A DNA stretch of 64,000 bases, from contig NZ_AP018681.1 in assembly GCF_002218025.2 (NCBI RefSeq), positions 868,001-932,000 of the forward strand, in the 5' to 3' direction. Shown here one piece after another: positions 28,859 through 37,382 of this stretch. Below the pieces are notes generated by a model. The model saw nothing but the letters and a program-made list of their open reading frames with translations, made no database searches and was not told the DNA's origin. The translations under genes and the position numbers were made by a program. Within the stretch, counting starts at the first letter, position 1. Every line of letters begins with the position of its first letter. The DNA comes from Vibrio casei. Lineage in GTDB: Bacteria > Pseudomonadota > Gammaproteobacteria > Enterobacterales > Vibrionaceae.

Positions 28859-29809
28859 ATGAGTAATGATGTCACAACGATTGATGAGAAGCCTTCCGAT
28901 GCTTCTTCGAATCAAAATGTCTCACGCTGGTTTAAAAAAAATAATCACGGCAACCGCCTACTCACGTTAGTTTTATTTTTACCACCAGCGTTATTGCTGT
29001 TTACTATTTTTGTTATTTTACCGATTGGTGAAGCGGGTTATTACAGCCTATTTCGCTGGAATGGTTACGGAGAGCCGACTCAATGGGTCGATTTCAGTAA
29101 CTATGCCCGTCTGTTTAATCACAGCGCTTTTGATACTGCGATTTGGAATACCCTTAAAATCATTCTAATTTCCATCGTAGTTCAACTACCACTGGCGCTG
29201 ATTGTCGCTCTCTATATTTATAAAAAGAGCTGGACCAATAGTGTCTTCCGCCTAATTTTCTTTTTACCTTATATTTTGGCTGAAGTCGCTGCCGGTCTTA
29301 TCTGGCGTTTTGTTTTCGATGGTGATTACGGAGTCATGTCGAGCTTTACCGAGGCGCTCAATACCGATACTTGGTACATCTTAGCCGATAGAAACTGGGC
29401 ATTCATTGCCATTCTAGTAGTGTTGGTATGGAAGTATTTTGGCTTTCACATGATGATCTACATTGCCGCCCTGCAAGGTGTGCCAAAAGATCTTCTCGAA
29501 GCCAGCAAACTCGATGGTGCTACCCGTACCCAAGCCATTTGGTACGTGAAAATTCCGCTCATAATGTCGGGGATAACCATATCGATCTTCTTTAGTATCC
29601 TAGGTGCGCTACAAACCTTCGACTTAATTATGCCATTGACAGGTGGTGGACCATCTCACTCCACTCACACCTTAGTTTCCTACCTTTATACCTTCGGTAT
29701 CACAAGGATGAATGTGGGCTTTGGTAGTGCGGTCGGTGTGGTTTTATTTATTTGCTGTGTGATTTTTGCCTTCACATATCAAAGCACCATTATGAAAGAT
29801 AAAAAATAA
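28859..29809 (+). CDS. ABC sugar importer permease (MalF-like)
   Basis: Inner-membrane permease of 316 residues with six membrane segments. The EAA loop is at EASKLDGATRTQAIWYVKIP, the contact site for the ATPase. I start at ATG 28859 (MSNDVTTIDEKPS), with GAGG 6 nt upstream. The frame also stays open back to 28718, but that part is ERIC sequence and not protein-like. Pairs with the next gene as a heterodimeric channel. Confidence 0.88.
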   Translation: MSNDVTTIDEKPSDASSNQNVSRWFKKNNHGNRLLTLVLFLPPALLLFTIFVILPIGEAGYYSLFRWNGYGEPTQWVDFSNYARLFNHSAFDTAIWNTLKIILISIVVQLPLALIVALYIYKKSWTNSVFRLIFFLPYILAEVAAGLIWRFVFDGDYGVMSSFTEALNTDTWYILADRNWAFIAILVVLVWKYFGFHMMIYIAALQGVPKDLLEASKLDGATRTQAIWYVKIPLIMSGITISIFFSILGALQTFDLIMPLTGGGPSHSTHTLVSYLYTFGITRMNVGFGSAVGVVLFICCVIFAFTYQSTIMKDKK

Positions 29810-29819
29810 GGAGTTCCCT

Positions 29820-30647
29820 ATGCTTGCAATGCGTAAAATACGTTGGGGAAAATATATCTTCCTAATGCTGGTTGCCGGTTTTGTTCTTGTGCCTATGTTT
29901 GCCACTGTGCTCGGTGGGTTTAAAAGCCTAGGTGAATTACGAACCAACCCATTTGGACTACCTGAAGTTTGGGAGTTTGAATATTACGCCCAAGTGTTTG
30001 CTGATGGTTCAATTTGGCTGCTAATGAAAAACTCGTTAATTATCGCGTTTTTCTCGGTAGTGCTTACTTTGATCATTGGCACCATGACCGCGTTTACTTT
30101 TTCCCATATTAAGTTTGCCGGTTATAAATACATCTATAACTACTTCCTGATAGGCATGATGTTTCCTGCGGCGGCGGCTATTTTACCGCTGTTCTTAAAA
30201 ATCAGGGATCTAGGCTTACTCGACAGTATGTCAGGCGTGGTGATCCCACAAGTCGCCTTTGGTTTAGGCTTTAGTATTTTATTGTTTAGAACCTTCTTTG
30301 AACAACTGCCTTCCGAGTTATTTGATGCTTCTCGGGTTGATGGTTGTAGCTACATCAAGTTCTACTGGCATATCATCTTGCCGCTTTCCACACCAATCTT
30401 AGCCACCGTGGGAGTATTTGTATTGGTCGCGAGTTGGAATAACTATTTATTACCATTGCTGGTACTGAATACCGAACAGCATTACCCGTGGACGTTAGGC
30501 ATCATGCAATACCGTGGTGAGTATGGTATCGAATGGAACCGTATCCTTGCTTACGTCACCGTCACTATTACCCCTGCTATCGTATTTTTCCTATTCGCGC
30601 AAAAATACATTGTTGCTGGTTTAACCGGCGGCGCAGTGAAGGGTTAG
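29820..30647 (+). CDS. ABC sugar importer permease (MalG-like)
   Basis: Second permease, 275 residues, six membrane segments. EAA loop: LFDASRVDGCSYIKFYWHI followed by ILPLS. AAGGAG lies 6 nt before ATG and the gene starts 10 nt after the first permease, so the pair is tightly coupled. Ends with the typical AGLTGGAVKG of this family. Confidence 0.9.
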   Translation: MLAMRKIRWGKYIFLMLVAGFVLVPMFATVLGGFKSLGELRTNPFGLPEVWEFEYYAQVFADGSIWLLMKNSLIIAFFSVVLTLIIGTMTAFTFSHIKFAGYKYIYNYFLIGMMFPAAAAILPLFLKIRDLGLLDSMSGVVIPQVAFGLGFSILLFRTFFEQLPSELFDASRVDGCSYIKFYWHIILPLSTPILATVGVFVLVASWNNYLLPLLVLNTEQHYPWTLGIMQYRGEYGIEWNRILAYVTVTITPAIVFFLFAQKYIVAGLTGGAVKG

Positions 30648-30679
30648 CCTAACTAAATAGAATTATAAGGAACATTCCT

Positions 30680-31774
30680 ATGGCTTCAGTTGAATTTAAA
30701 CATATTGAAAAGACCTACCCAGGCAACGTACAGATTGTTAAAGACTTTAACCTTAAAATTGAAGATGGTGAGTTTGTGGTATTTCTCGGCCCATCTGGCT
30801 GTGGTAAATCCACCACTCTACGCATGCTCGCCGGTTTAGAAGACATTACTGGCGGTGAAATTCTTATCAATGGCAGAGTCGTCAATGAGCTCGAACCGAT
30901 TGAGCGTGATATCGCCATGGTATTCCAAAGCTATGCGCTATATCCACACATGACGGTGTATCAAAACATAGCTTTTGCCTTAAAACTGGCAGGGTTAAAA
31001 AAAGAAGAAATAGAGAAAAAAGTGCGCCCTGTTGCCGATATGCTACAGCTCACACCACTGTTAGATCGCAAACCAAAAGCATTATCCGGTGGCCAGCGCC
31101 AACGTGTTGCCATGGGTCGCGCGATGGTTCGTACGCCAGAAGTATTCTTATTTGATGAGCCGTTATCAAACTTAGATGCAAAATTGCGTAACTCAATGCG
31201 TACCGAGATCAAAGCGCTGCACAAAAAGATGCAAAAGACCACCATCTACGTGACTCATGACCAAGTAGAAGCCATGACATTAGCCGACCGCATCGTGATT
31301 TTACGTGATGGTAAAGTCGAGCAAGTTGGCACGCCGAGAGAGATCTACCACTCTCCTGCTAATAAATTCGTCGCAGGTTTCATTGGCAGCCCAGCAATGA
31401 ACTTCATCCCCGTCGGACTAGATAAAGCAGAAGGTTGGAATGTCGATATTGCAGGTCAAAAACTGAATCTAACGGGTGACGTTCATGGGAACCAAAGTGA
31501 AAGTAAGGCGACACTTGGCATTCGCCCATGTGACATTCATATCACGCCGGATCTCTTAACGCAGCCACTGCCGATTAAAGGCAAAGTCGAGAACTTAGAA
31601 TTACTCGGCTCAACGATACAGCTGACGAGTCGTTTAGGAGATAGTCAAATCACCGTAGAAGCACCATCAAGCCATGTAATTAACGAGGGCGACATGGCTA
31701 ATTTCTACATTGATGGCTCTCGCTTGCATATGTTTGATAATCAATCAGGGCTATCAATCTATCAGGCTAATTAA
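30680..31774 (+). CDS. ABC sugar importer ATPase (UgpC/MsmK type)
   Basis: Cytoplasmic ATPase energizing the importer, 364 residues. Walker A GPSGCGKSTTLRML, signature LSGGQRQRVAMGRAM, Walker B EVFLFDEPLSNLDAKLR and switch His in YVTHDQVEAMTLADR are all present. The C-terminal TOBE regulatory domain begins about 235. MsmK/UgpC-type ATPases can serve several importers, but this one is encoded with its permeases. Confidence 0.93.
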   Translation: MASVEFKHIEKTYPGNVQIVKDFNLKIEDGEFVVFLGPSGCGKSTTLRMLAGLEDITGGEILINGRVVNELEPIERDIAMVFQSYALYPHMTVYQNIAFALKLAGLKKEEIEKKVRPVADMLQLTPLLDRKPKALSGGQRQRVAMGRAMVRTPEVFLFDEPLSNLDAKLRNSMRTEIKALHKKMQKTTIYVTHDQVEAMTLADRIVILRDGKVEQVGTPREIYHSPANKFVAGFIGSPAMNFIPVGLDKAEGWNVDIAGQKLNLTGDVHGNQSESKATLGIRPCDIHITPDLLTQPLPIKGKVENLELLGSTIQLTSRLGDSQITVEAPSSHVINEGDMANFYIDGSRLHMFDNQSGLSIYQAN

Positions 31775-31781
31775 AGCGGAT

Positions 31782-31826
31782 AAGCCATATTCTGCACATA
31801 ATTGAACGCAAAATATGGCTTTCTTA
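31782..31826 (+). terminator. Probable terminator after ABC operon
   Basis: AAGCCATATT (31782-31791) pairs perfectly with AATATGGCTT (31812-31821), followed by TCTTAT. The loop is about 20 nt. Likely separates the ABC operon from the GPH symporter unit. Confidence 0.5.
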
Positions 31827-31987
31827 TCGTGAATCTAAATCAACTACATAAATCTAAGGTATAAACTTTTTTGCTAAAGACATGTACAAAATAGCTAACT
31901 CTTAATTTCCATGAGAGCTCTAACATCACTCGGTCCCTCCCATCAGTAGTATTGCTGGCAATTGAAAAGTAACTGGATGAGAAAACT

Positions 31988-33385
31988 ATGTATAAATATA
32001 AATTACCAGTGTTAGAGAAAGTTGGCTTCGGTGCCGGGGACATGGCCGTGAATGTGGTTATTTCCTCTATGATGCTGATCATCACCTTTTTCTACACCGA
32101 CATCTTTGGTATCAAGCCTTCAGATTTAGCCATGCTATTTATCGTAGTGCGATTAATTGACGCAGTGACCGATCCATTAATGGGTATGATCACTGATAAA
32201 TTTACCTCTCGCTGGGGTCGATACCGTCAATATATGCTGTTTTTAGCCATTCCGTTTGGCATTTCAGTTTACTTAGCATTCAGCACACCAGATGGCGATT
32301 ACAACACCAAACTGGTTTACGCTTATGCGACCTATATTTTTGTGACAGTGATGTTTACCGCGGTGACCATCCCTTATATTTCACTTATCAGCGTATTAAC
32401 TGATGACCCGAAAGAACGTCTGTCGGCTAACGGTTACCGTTTATTCTTCGCTAAAATTGCAGCGTTTTTAGTAACCATTATCGTACCGCAACTTTCTACC
32501 GCTTGGGGTCAAGATAACCTACAACTCGGTTACCAATATTCAATGGGTCTAATGGGCTTAATGGGTACGCTGTTATTCCTATTCTGTTTTGCAACAACCA
32601 AAGAGCGTATTGAACACGTAGTAGATAAAAAGTCATTCAAAGAACAAGTGAAAATCTTAATGAAGAATGACCAATGGCTGATTTTATGTGCAGTATGTAT
32701 CACCGGCACCATTGGTTATGTTATCCGTGGTTCAGTAGCGGCTTACTACGCAAAATACTACCTAGGTGGTGATGCAACGACCATTTCTGCTTTCTTGGCA
32801 ACCGGGGTAACTGCGGCGATTCTTGCAATGGTGGCATCAACTTGGATCACTAAGAAGTACTGTAAAATCAAACTATTCCGTTACAGCCAATTGGCCGTAT
32901 TCGCATTAAGCGCAATGTTGTACTTCTTCGTTGGACAAGGTGACTACGCTCTCGCTTTCATTTTGTATTTCTTAGTATCCTTTGTGGTTGATTTACATGC
33001 TCCAGTCTTCTGGTCTGCGATTGCTGAAGCGGTTGACTACGGCGCATACAAAACCGGTAAACGAGTTTCAGGTCTAGCATTTGGTGGTATCTCATTTAGC
33101 CAAAAACTAGGTATGGGTATTGCAGGTGCAATTGTTGGTTCGTTATTAACTTTCTTCAACTACGTACCAAATGAAGCTCAATCAGACTTTGCTTTAACAG
33201 GGATTGCCTTGATGCTGACTATCATTCCTGGCTTCTTCCACTTCCTAATGGGTGCCTTGATGTTCAAATACAAAGTAACAGACAAGTTCTACAACAAGAT
33301 CACCGCCACCAACATTCTTGAAGTAGAAGAGAACCTAAGCACCGTTAAACCAGACAAAAAACCAGTAACTAATTTCGCGAACTAA
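31988..33385 (+). CDS. GPH-family glycoside/pentoside:cation symporter (XynP-like)
   Basis: A 465-residue membrane protein with 12 segments, of the glycoside-pentoside-hexuronide:cation symporter family. Evidence: EKVGFGAGDMAVNVV at the N-terminus, DAVTDPLMGMITDKFTSRWGRYR (split: VTDPLMG then DKFTSRWGRYR) in loop 2-3, and ISVLTDDPKERLSANGYR mid-protein. Family members carry xylosides, melibiose or glucuronides. Followed after 9 nt by the GH43 gene, so probably a xyloside or arabinoside symporter. Confidence 0.87.
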   Translation: MYKYKLPVLEKVGFGAGDMAVNVVISSMMLIITFFYTDIFGIKPSDLAMLFIVVRLIDAVTDPLMGMITDKFTSRWGRYRQYMLFLAIPFGISVYLAFSTPDGDYNTKLVYAYATYIFVTVMFTAVTIPYISLISVLTDDPKERLSANGYRLFFAKIAAFLVTIIVPQLSTAWGQDNLQLGYQYSMGLMGLMGTLLFLFCFATTKERIEHVVDKKSFKEQVKILMKNDQWLILCAVCITGTIGYVIRGSVAAYYAKYYLGGDATTISAFLATGVTAAILAMVASTWITKKYCKIKLFRYSQLAVFALSAMLYFFVGQGDYALAFILYFLVSFVVDLHAPVFWSAIAEAVDYGAYKTGKRVSGLAFGGISFSQKLGMGIAGAIVGSLLTFFNYVPNEAQSDFALTGIALMLTIIPGFFHFLMGALMFKYKVTDKFYNKITATNILEVEENLSTVKPDKKPVTNFAN

Positions 33386-33394
33386 GGTAGCAGT

Positions 33395-34333
33395 ATGACT
33401 GATTTCGTAAACCCAATTATCGAACAACGCGCGGATCCACATATTTATAAGCACACCGATGGCTATTATTACTTCACCGCATCGGTACCAGAATATGATC
33501 GCATTGAGATCCGCCGTGCTAAAACGATTAAAGAATTGAACACCACCAGCGAGTTAATTAACGCTTGGTATAAACCGGATGTTGGCCCATACAGCGATTT
33601 AATTTGGGCACCAGAGCTGCACTTTATTGATAACGCTTGGTATGTGTATTTTGCTGCCGCTCCTTCACGTGACATCGTGGATGGTTTGTTCCAGCACCGT
33701 ATGTATGCCATTTCAAACCGTAACGCTAACCCCATTACCGATGAATGGGTGTTTGAAGGGCAAGTGGAAACAGGCATGGATACCTTCTGCTTAGATGCCA
33801 CCTCATTTAGCCACCAAGGCGTGAATTATTATGTGTGGGCGCAAAAGCAAAATGATATTCAAGGTAACTCAAACCTGTACATTGCAGAACTTGAAACGCC
33901 AACAACGCTAAAAACGCCACCACAATTACTCACCATCCCTGAGTTTGAGTGGGAACAAATTGGTTTTTGGGTCAACGAAGGACCATCGGTCATTCACCGT
34001 CATGGCAAATTCTGGATGACTTATTCCGCCAGTGCGACCGATGAAAACTACTGCATGGGTCTGCTTTACGCAGATGAAGATAGCAACCTACTCGACCCTG
34101 CAAGTTGGCATAAATCTGAACAGCCAGTATTTAGAACCAACTGGGATAAAAAAATCTACGGCCCCGGACATAACAGCTTTACCGTTGATGAAGAAGGCCA
34201 CGATTTATTGGTGTATCACGCGCGTGATTATACCGAGATTGAAGGTGACCCATTATGGGATCCAAACCGTCATACTCGGATTAAACGCCTAGAGTGGGAT
34301 AATGGTTTCCCTATCTTTGGTGACGCAATTTAA
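33395..34333 (+). CDS. Glycoside hydrolase family 43 (arabinofuranosidase/xylosidase), intracellular
   Basis: A 312-residue five-bladed propeller enzyme without signal peptide. Catalytic residues of clan GH-F are visible: general base Asp in RADPHIYKHTDGYYYF, the pKa-tuning Asp in FCLDATSF and general acid Glu in WVNEGPSVI. The compact size and motifs resemble exo-acting alpha-L-arabinofuranosidases (subfamily 26 type), but xylosidase action cannot be excluded. It would process oligomers brought in by the preceding transporters. Confidence 0.85.
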   Translation: MTDFVNPIIEQRADPHIYKHTDGYYYFTASVPEYDRIEIRRAKTIKELNTTSELINAWYKPDVGPYSDLIWAPELHFIDNAWYVYFAAAPSRDIVDGLFQHRMYAISNRNANPITDEWVFEGQVETGMDTFCLDATSFSHQGVNYYVWAQKQNDIQGNSNLYIAELETPTTLKTPPQLLTIPEFEWEQIGFWVNEGPSVIHRHGKFWMTYSASATDENYCMGLLYADEDSNLLDPASWHKSEQPVFRTNWDKKIYGPGHNSFTVDEEGHDLLVYHARDYTEIEGDPLWDPNRHTRIKRLEWDNGFPIFGDAI

Positions 34334-34341
34334 CTTTTAAC

Positions 34342-34380
34342 AAGGTACTTGAGCGAACACATACTCAAGTACCTTTTCTC
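34342..34380 (+). terminator. Terminator or attenuator between GH43 gene and galM
   Basis: A 12-bp perfect stem, AAGGTACTTGAG with CTCAAGTACCTT, spans 34342-34375 and is followed by TTCTCATTT. galM starts 24 nt later with its own ribosome site, so the hairpin may only dampen read-through. Confidence 0.65.
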
Positions 34381-34398
34381 ATTTAAAAAGGAGCCGTT

Positions 34399-35496
34399 AT
34401 GCTCGCAACTCTTTCTTCTTCAGAAACATTGGTCTCTCCAGATTCATTAAAAGTGTCACTAGAAGCCGGTCTATTTACCGATGGAAACCCAGCTTGTGTT
34501 CACACCTTAAAAAACAAACAAGGCATGACGGTTAGCTTTATGGATATTGGTGCCACTTGGGTAAGTTGCCAAGTGCCAACATCAGAAGGCAAACGTGAAG
34601 TACTGCTCGGTATGAAAAAGCTCGAAGACTACCAATCTCATTCTGCTTTCTTAGGCGCGACAATTGGCCGTTTTGCTAACCGTATCGCGAAAGGGAAATT
34701 CAGCCTTAACGGGCAAGATTACCGCATCACAATCAATAACAACGACAACAGCCTACACGGTGGTATCGATGGATTTGATAAACGACGTTGGTCAGTTAAA
34801 GAACACAGTGAATCCCACATTACCTACAACCTGACTTCACCTGATGGCGACCAAGGTTTTCCAGGTAGTCTAACCGTTGAAGTGGCCTACACACTGACTG
34901 AAAATAATCAGCTCTGCATTGAATATTCAGCATTGTGCGATCAAGATTGCCCTATCAACTTGACCAATCATGCTTACTTTAATTTAGACGGTGCCGAATC
35001 AGGTAACACCATTCTCGGCCATGAACTCATGCTATTGGCCAACGAATATCTACCGACTGATGAGCAACTTATTCCGACCGGCGAACTGCGCCCAGTGGAT
35101 GGCACCAGCTTTGATTTTAAAACCACTCGACCAATTCGCGATCGCCTGCTAGAAGATGACGACCAAAAAACCGCTAAAGGTTATGATCACGCCTTAACTT
35201 TACCGAGTGAACTGACCGATGGCATCAGTCCTATCGCGCAACTGACGAGTTCCGATAAGCTAGTTACTATGTCGGTATTTACCGATAAGCCTGCGATCCA
35301 ATTCTATAGTGGTAACTTCTTAGGTGGCACGCCCTCTCGTCAAGGTGAGTATAACGACTATCAAGGCATCGCACTTGAAACTCAATTCTTACCCGATTGC
35401 CCAAACCACCCAGAGTGGCCTGCAGAAAATAAAGGTTTTATTGCGAAAAAAACCTTCTACCAATACCAAACCAGCTACCAATTTGAGGCGCAATAA
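34399..35496 (+). CDS. galM: Aldose 1-epimerase (mutarotase)
   Basis: Interconverts alpha and beta anomers of aldoses; here probably xylose and arabinose released from oligomers. The 365 residues show GATIGRFANRIAKGKF, NNNDNSLHGGIDGFDKR, the catalytic His in NLTNHAYFNLDG and the catalytic Glu in IALETQFLPDCPN. About 20 extra N-terminal residues exceed the common family start; AAGGAG before ATG 34399 supports the start. Its stop overlaps the next start (TAATG). Confidence 0.9.
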   Translation: MLATLSSSETLVSPDSLKVSLEAGLFTDGNPACVHTLKNKQGMTVSFMDIGATWVSCQVPTSEGKREVLLGMKKLEDYQSHSAFLGATIGRFANRIAKGKFSLNGQDYRITINNNDNSLHGGIDGFDKRRWSVKEHSESHITYNLTSPDGDQGFPGSLTVEVAYTLTENNQLCIEYSALCDQDCPINLTNHAYFNLDGAESGNTILGHELMLLANEYLPTDEQLIPTGELRPVDGTSFDFKTTRPIRDRLLEDDDQKTAKGYDHALTLPSELTDGISPIAQLTSSDKLVTMSVFTDKPAIQFYSGNFLGGTPSRQGEYNDYQGIALETQFLPDCPNHPEWPAENKGFIAKKTFYQYQTSYQFEAQ

Positions 35497-36050
35497 TGAC
35501 AACCGCCTTAGAGAAAATGCGGGCCGGCGAGCGCTATGATATTAATGACGCGGATTTAATTGAAATGCGCGATACCACCCGCGATTTGACTGCAATCTAT
35601 AATCAAACGCCTCGCCGTGAACGGGGCAAGCAACGTGAATTAATTGAGAAGATTTTTGCTAAAGTCGGCGACAATGTACACATTGAAAAAGCGATGAACA
35701 TTGATTACGGCATCAATACCTATATAGGCAACCATGTCTTTATTAATTTCAACTTCACCCTCCTTGACTGCGCCCCCGTCACTATTGGTAATAACGTATT
35801 CATCGGCCCTAATGTACAAATCTATACTGCACATCACCCACTTGATAGTGAAACACGCAATCAACACACTGGCTTTGCCGAACCCATCACTATAAGTAAC
35901 AACGTATGGATTGGTGGGGGCAGTATCATTCTACCAGGCGCAACCATTGGCGATGGTGCCGTTATTGGCGCAGGAAGCGTGGTGACTAAGGATATTCCAG
36001 AAAATGCCATTGCTTTTGGAAATCCGTGTAAGGTTCGAAAGAAAATTTGA
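35496..36050 (+). CDS. Maltose/galactoside O-acetyltransferase family protein
   Basis: Left-handed beta-helix acetyltransferase of 184 residues, moving acetyl from acetyl-CoA to a sugar. The N-terminal Mac domain (EKMRAGERYDINDADLI) precedes hexapeptide repeats (IGNHVFINFN, ITISNNVWIGGGS, TIGDGAVIGAGS). Catalytic His lies in YTAHHPLD. Translationally coupled to galM. LacA-like detoxification of non-metabolized sugars is a reasonable inference. Confidence 0.87.
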   Translation: MTTALEKMRAGERYDINDADLIEMRDTTRDLTAIYNQTPRRERGKQRELIEKIFAKVGDNVHIEKAMNIDYGINTYIGNHVFINFNFTLLDCAPVTIGNNVFIGPNVQIYTAHHPLDSETRNQHTGFAEPITISNNVWIGGGSIILPGATIGDGAVIGAGSVVTKDIPENAIAFGNPCKVRKKI

Positions 36051-36060
36051 TACCATAAAA

Positions 36061-36100
36061 AATCAGCGAATATAAATACACATGACTATTCGCCGATGTT
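36061..36100. terminator. Terminator between convergent acetyltransferase and LysE genes
   Basis: ATCAGCGAATA pairs with TATTCGCCGAT (one mismatch) across a 14-nt loop; on the plus strand GTTCTTCTTTTT follows. Fits a terminator for the galM-acetyltransferase unit. Confidence 0.5.
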
Positions 36101-36107
36101 CTTCTTT

Positions 36108-36761
36108 TTATCGCGTTATAGCCGATTTTACGATAGTAATGCCAATTAAACCTAAGATAGCACCTGTAACTTTATCAATATAATAAGCCATTTTCGTAAA
36201 GCGGCAGCGCACCTTTTCGGTGGAAAGAAGATAAATAATGGCCACATCCCAAAGAAAAACCACCATCGTCATCCAAGCCCCTAATCCGGCCTTAAAAGCC
36301 AAACTAACATCGCTGGTTAAGACAACCGTGAACAGACTTAAATAAAATAATAAATTCTTAGGATTGAGTATTCCTGACATAAAGCCGGTTACAAACTCTG
36401 CCCAAAAAGAATGTTGCTTATTCAATTGGCTCGTCGAATCGACAATATCTAAATTTGTATAAGCCATTCTGCGAGCTTTCAAAGCTTGAAAGGCAAGATA
36501 AATTAAAAAGAGACCACCAATGATTTTTAATGTGATCATCACCGGAACCGAAGCCGCTAAAATGGACCCAACACCAACTAAACACAAACCAATATACACA
36601 GAGTTAGCAAATGCAATCCCGGCTGCAACCCCTACCGCATTCTTACTTTTATTTCGTATTGCACTTTTAACCACCAGAACAAAATCTGGGCCAGGGCTAA
36701 GCAACGCAAGAAAATGGGCAATAGCAACCGTAAGAAAAACACTCATTAAACCTGTATCCAT
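36108..36761 (-). CDS. LysE/RhtB-family amino-acid exporter
   Basis: Inner-membrane exporter of 217 residues with about six segments. Family stretches are HFLALLSPGPDFVLVVKSA near residue 17, GVAAGIAFANSVY and GFMSGILNPKNLLFYLSLF. Such proteins export threonine, homoserine or other amino acids; the substrate is unknown here. AGGAG lies about 10 nt before the ATG. Monocistronic. Confidence 0.88.
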   Translation of the reverse strand: MDTGLMSVFLTVAIAHFLALLSPGPDFVLVVKSAIRNKSKNAVGVAAGIAFANSVYIGLCLVGVGSILAASVPVMITLKIIGGLFLIYLAFQALKARRMAYTNLDIVDSTSQLNKQHSFWAEFVTGFMSGILNPKNLLFYLSLFTVVLTSDVSLAFKAGLGAWMTMVVFLWDVAIIYLLSTEKVRCRFTKMAYYIDKVTGAILGLIGITIVKSAITR

Positions 36762-37382
36762 ATTGCTTTCTCTCCTAACATATAAAGGTTGTATAAAAAA
36801 TCAACGCAGGTTCAGTATGCCATTTTTCTTTAGTAAAGGAAGTTATCCCCCCTCATTAATCCGAATACCAATAACATACAGGAGAAATGAATGGCATTAT
36901 TTTCAAGAAAAGAGACTGGTCTTTGCAATAAGAGTGATAGACAACAAATAAAAAAGAATACTCAACGCTCTAATGATGGTTCATAGTCAAAAATTAAAAC
37001 AGAATTTTATGACATTAAATCTCATAAATTATGATTAATTTATTAAAATTAACACCAATTATTAGTCATTAACCATGAAATAAACATAAATAAAAAATAA
37101 AAAACTCTTTTTTTTACTAAAAAAATTATCATCATTTATAGTAATTAAAAATATAAACCGATTAATAAATTTGAAATAAATTCATATTAATGAACGAGTC
37201 ATACGTTCAAATAGCAATACCCCCTTTCTAATTATGTGAGACAGTTCTTATTAATTTAATTTACACTGAAAATTATTAAAATAATTGTGATTTTGCACAT
37301 GAATTCAAAATTACTTAATTTTTGATCATAAAAAACTTAGGTATGGTGTTTATAGATTAATTGCCTAAGACGGGATATTACT
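36762..37382. promoter_or_regulatory. 621-bp AT-rich intergenic region upstream of chitobiase
   Basis: No gene is visible. The right half is extremely AT-rich. TGTGA, six bases, TCTTA at 37235-37250 is a partial CRP-like site about 135 nt before the chitobiase start. The region would hold promoters of both flanking genes. Confidence 0.35.

Noticed and set aside
37286..37302. TGTGATTTTGCACA upstream of chitobiase as a CRP site
   Set aside because: The half-sites TGTG and CACA are 6 bp apart rather than 8, so it does not fit the CRP geometry.
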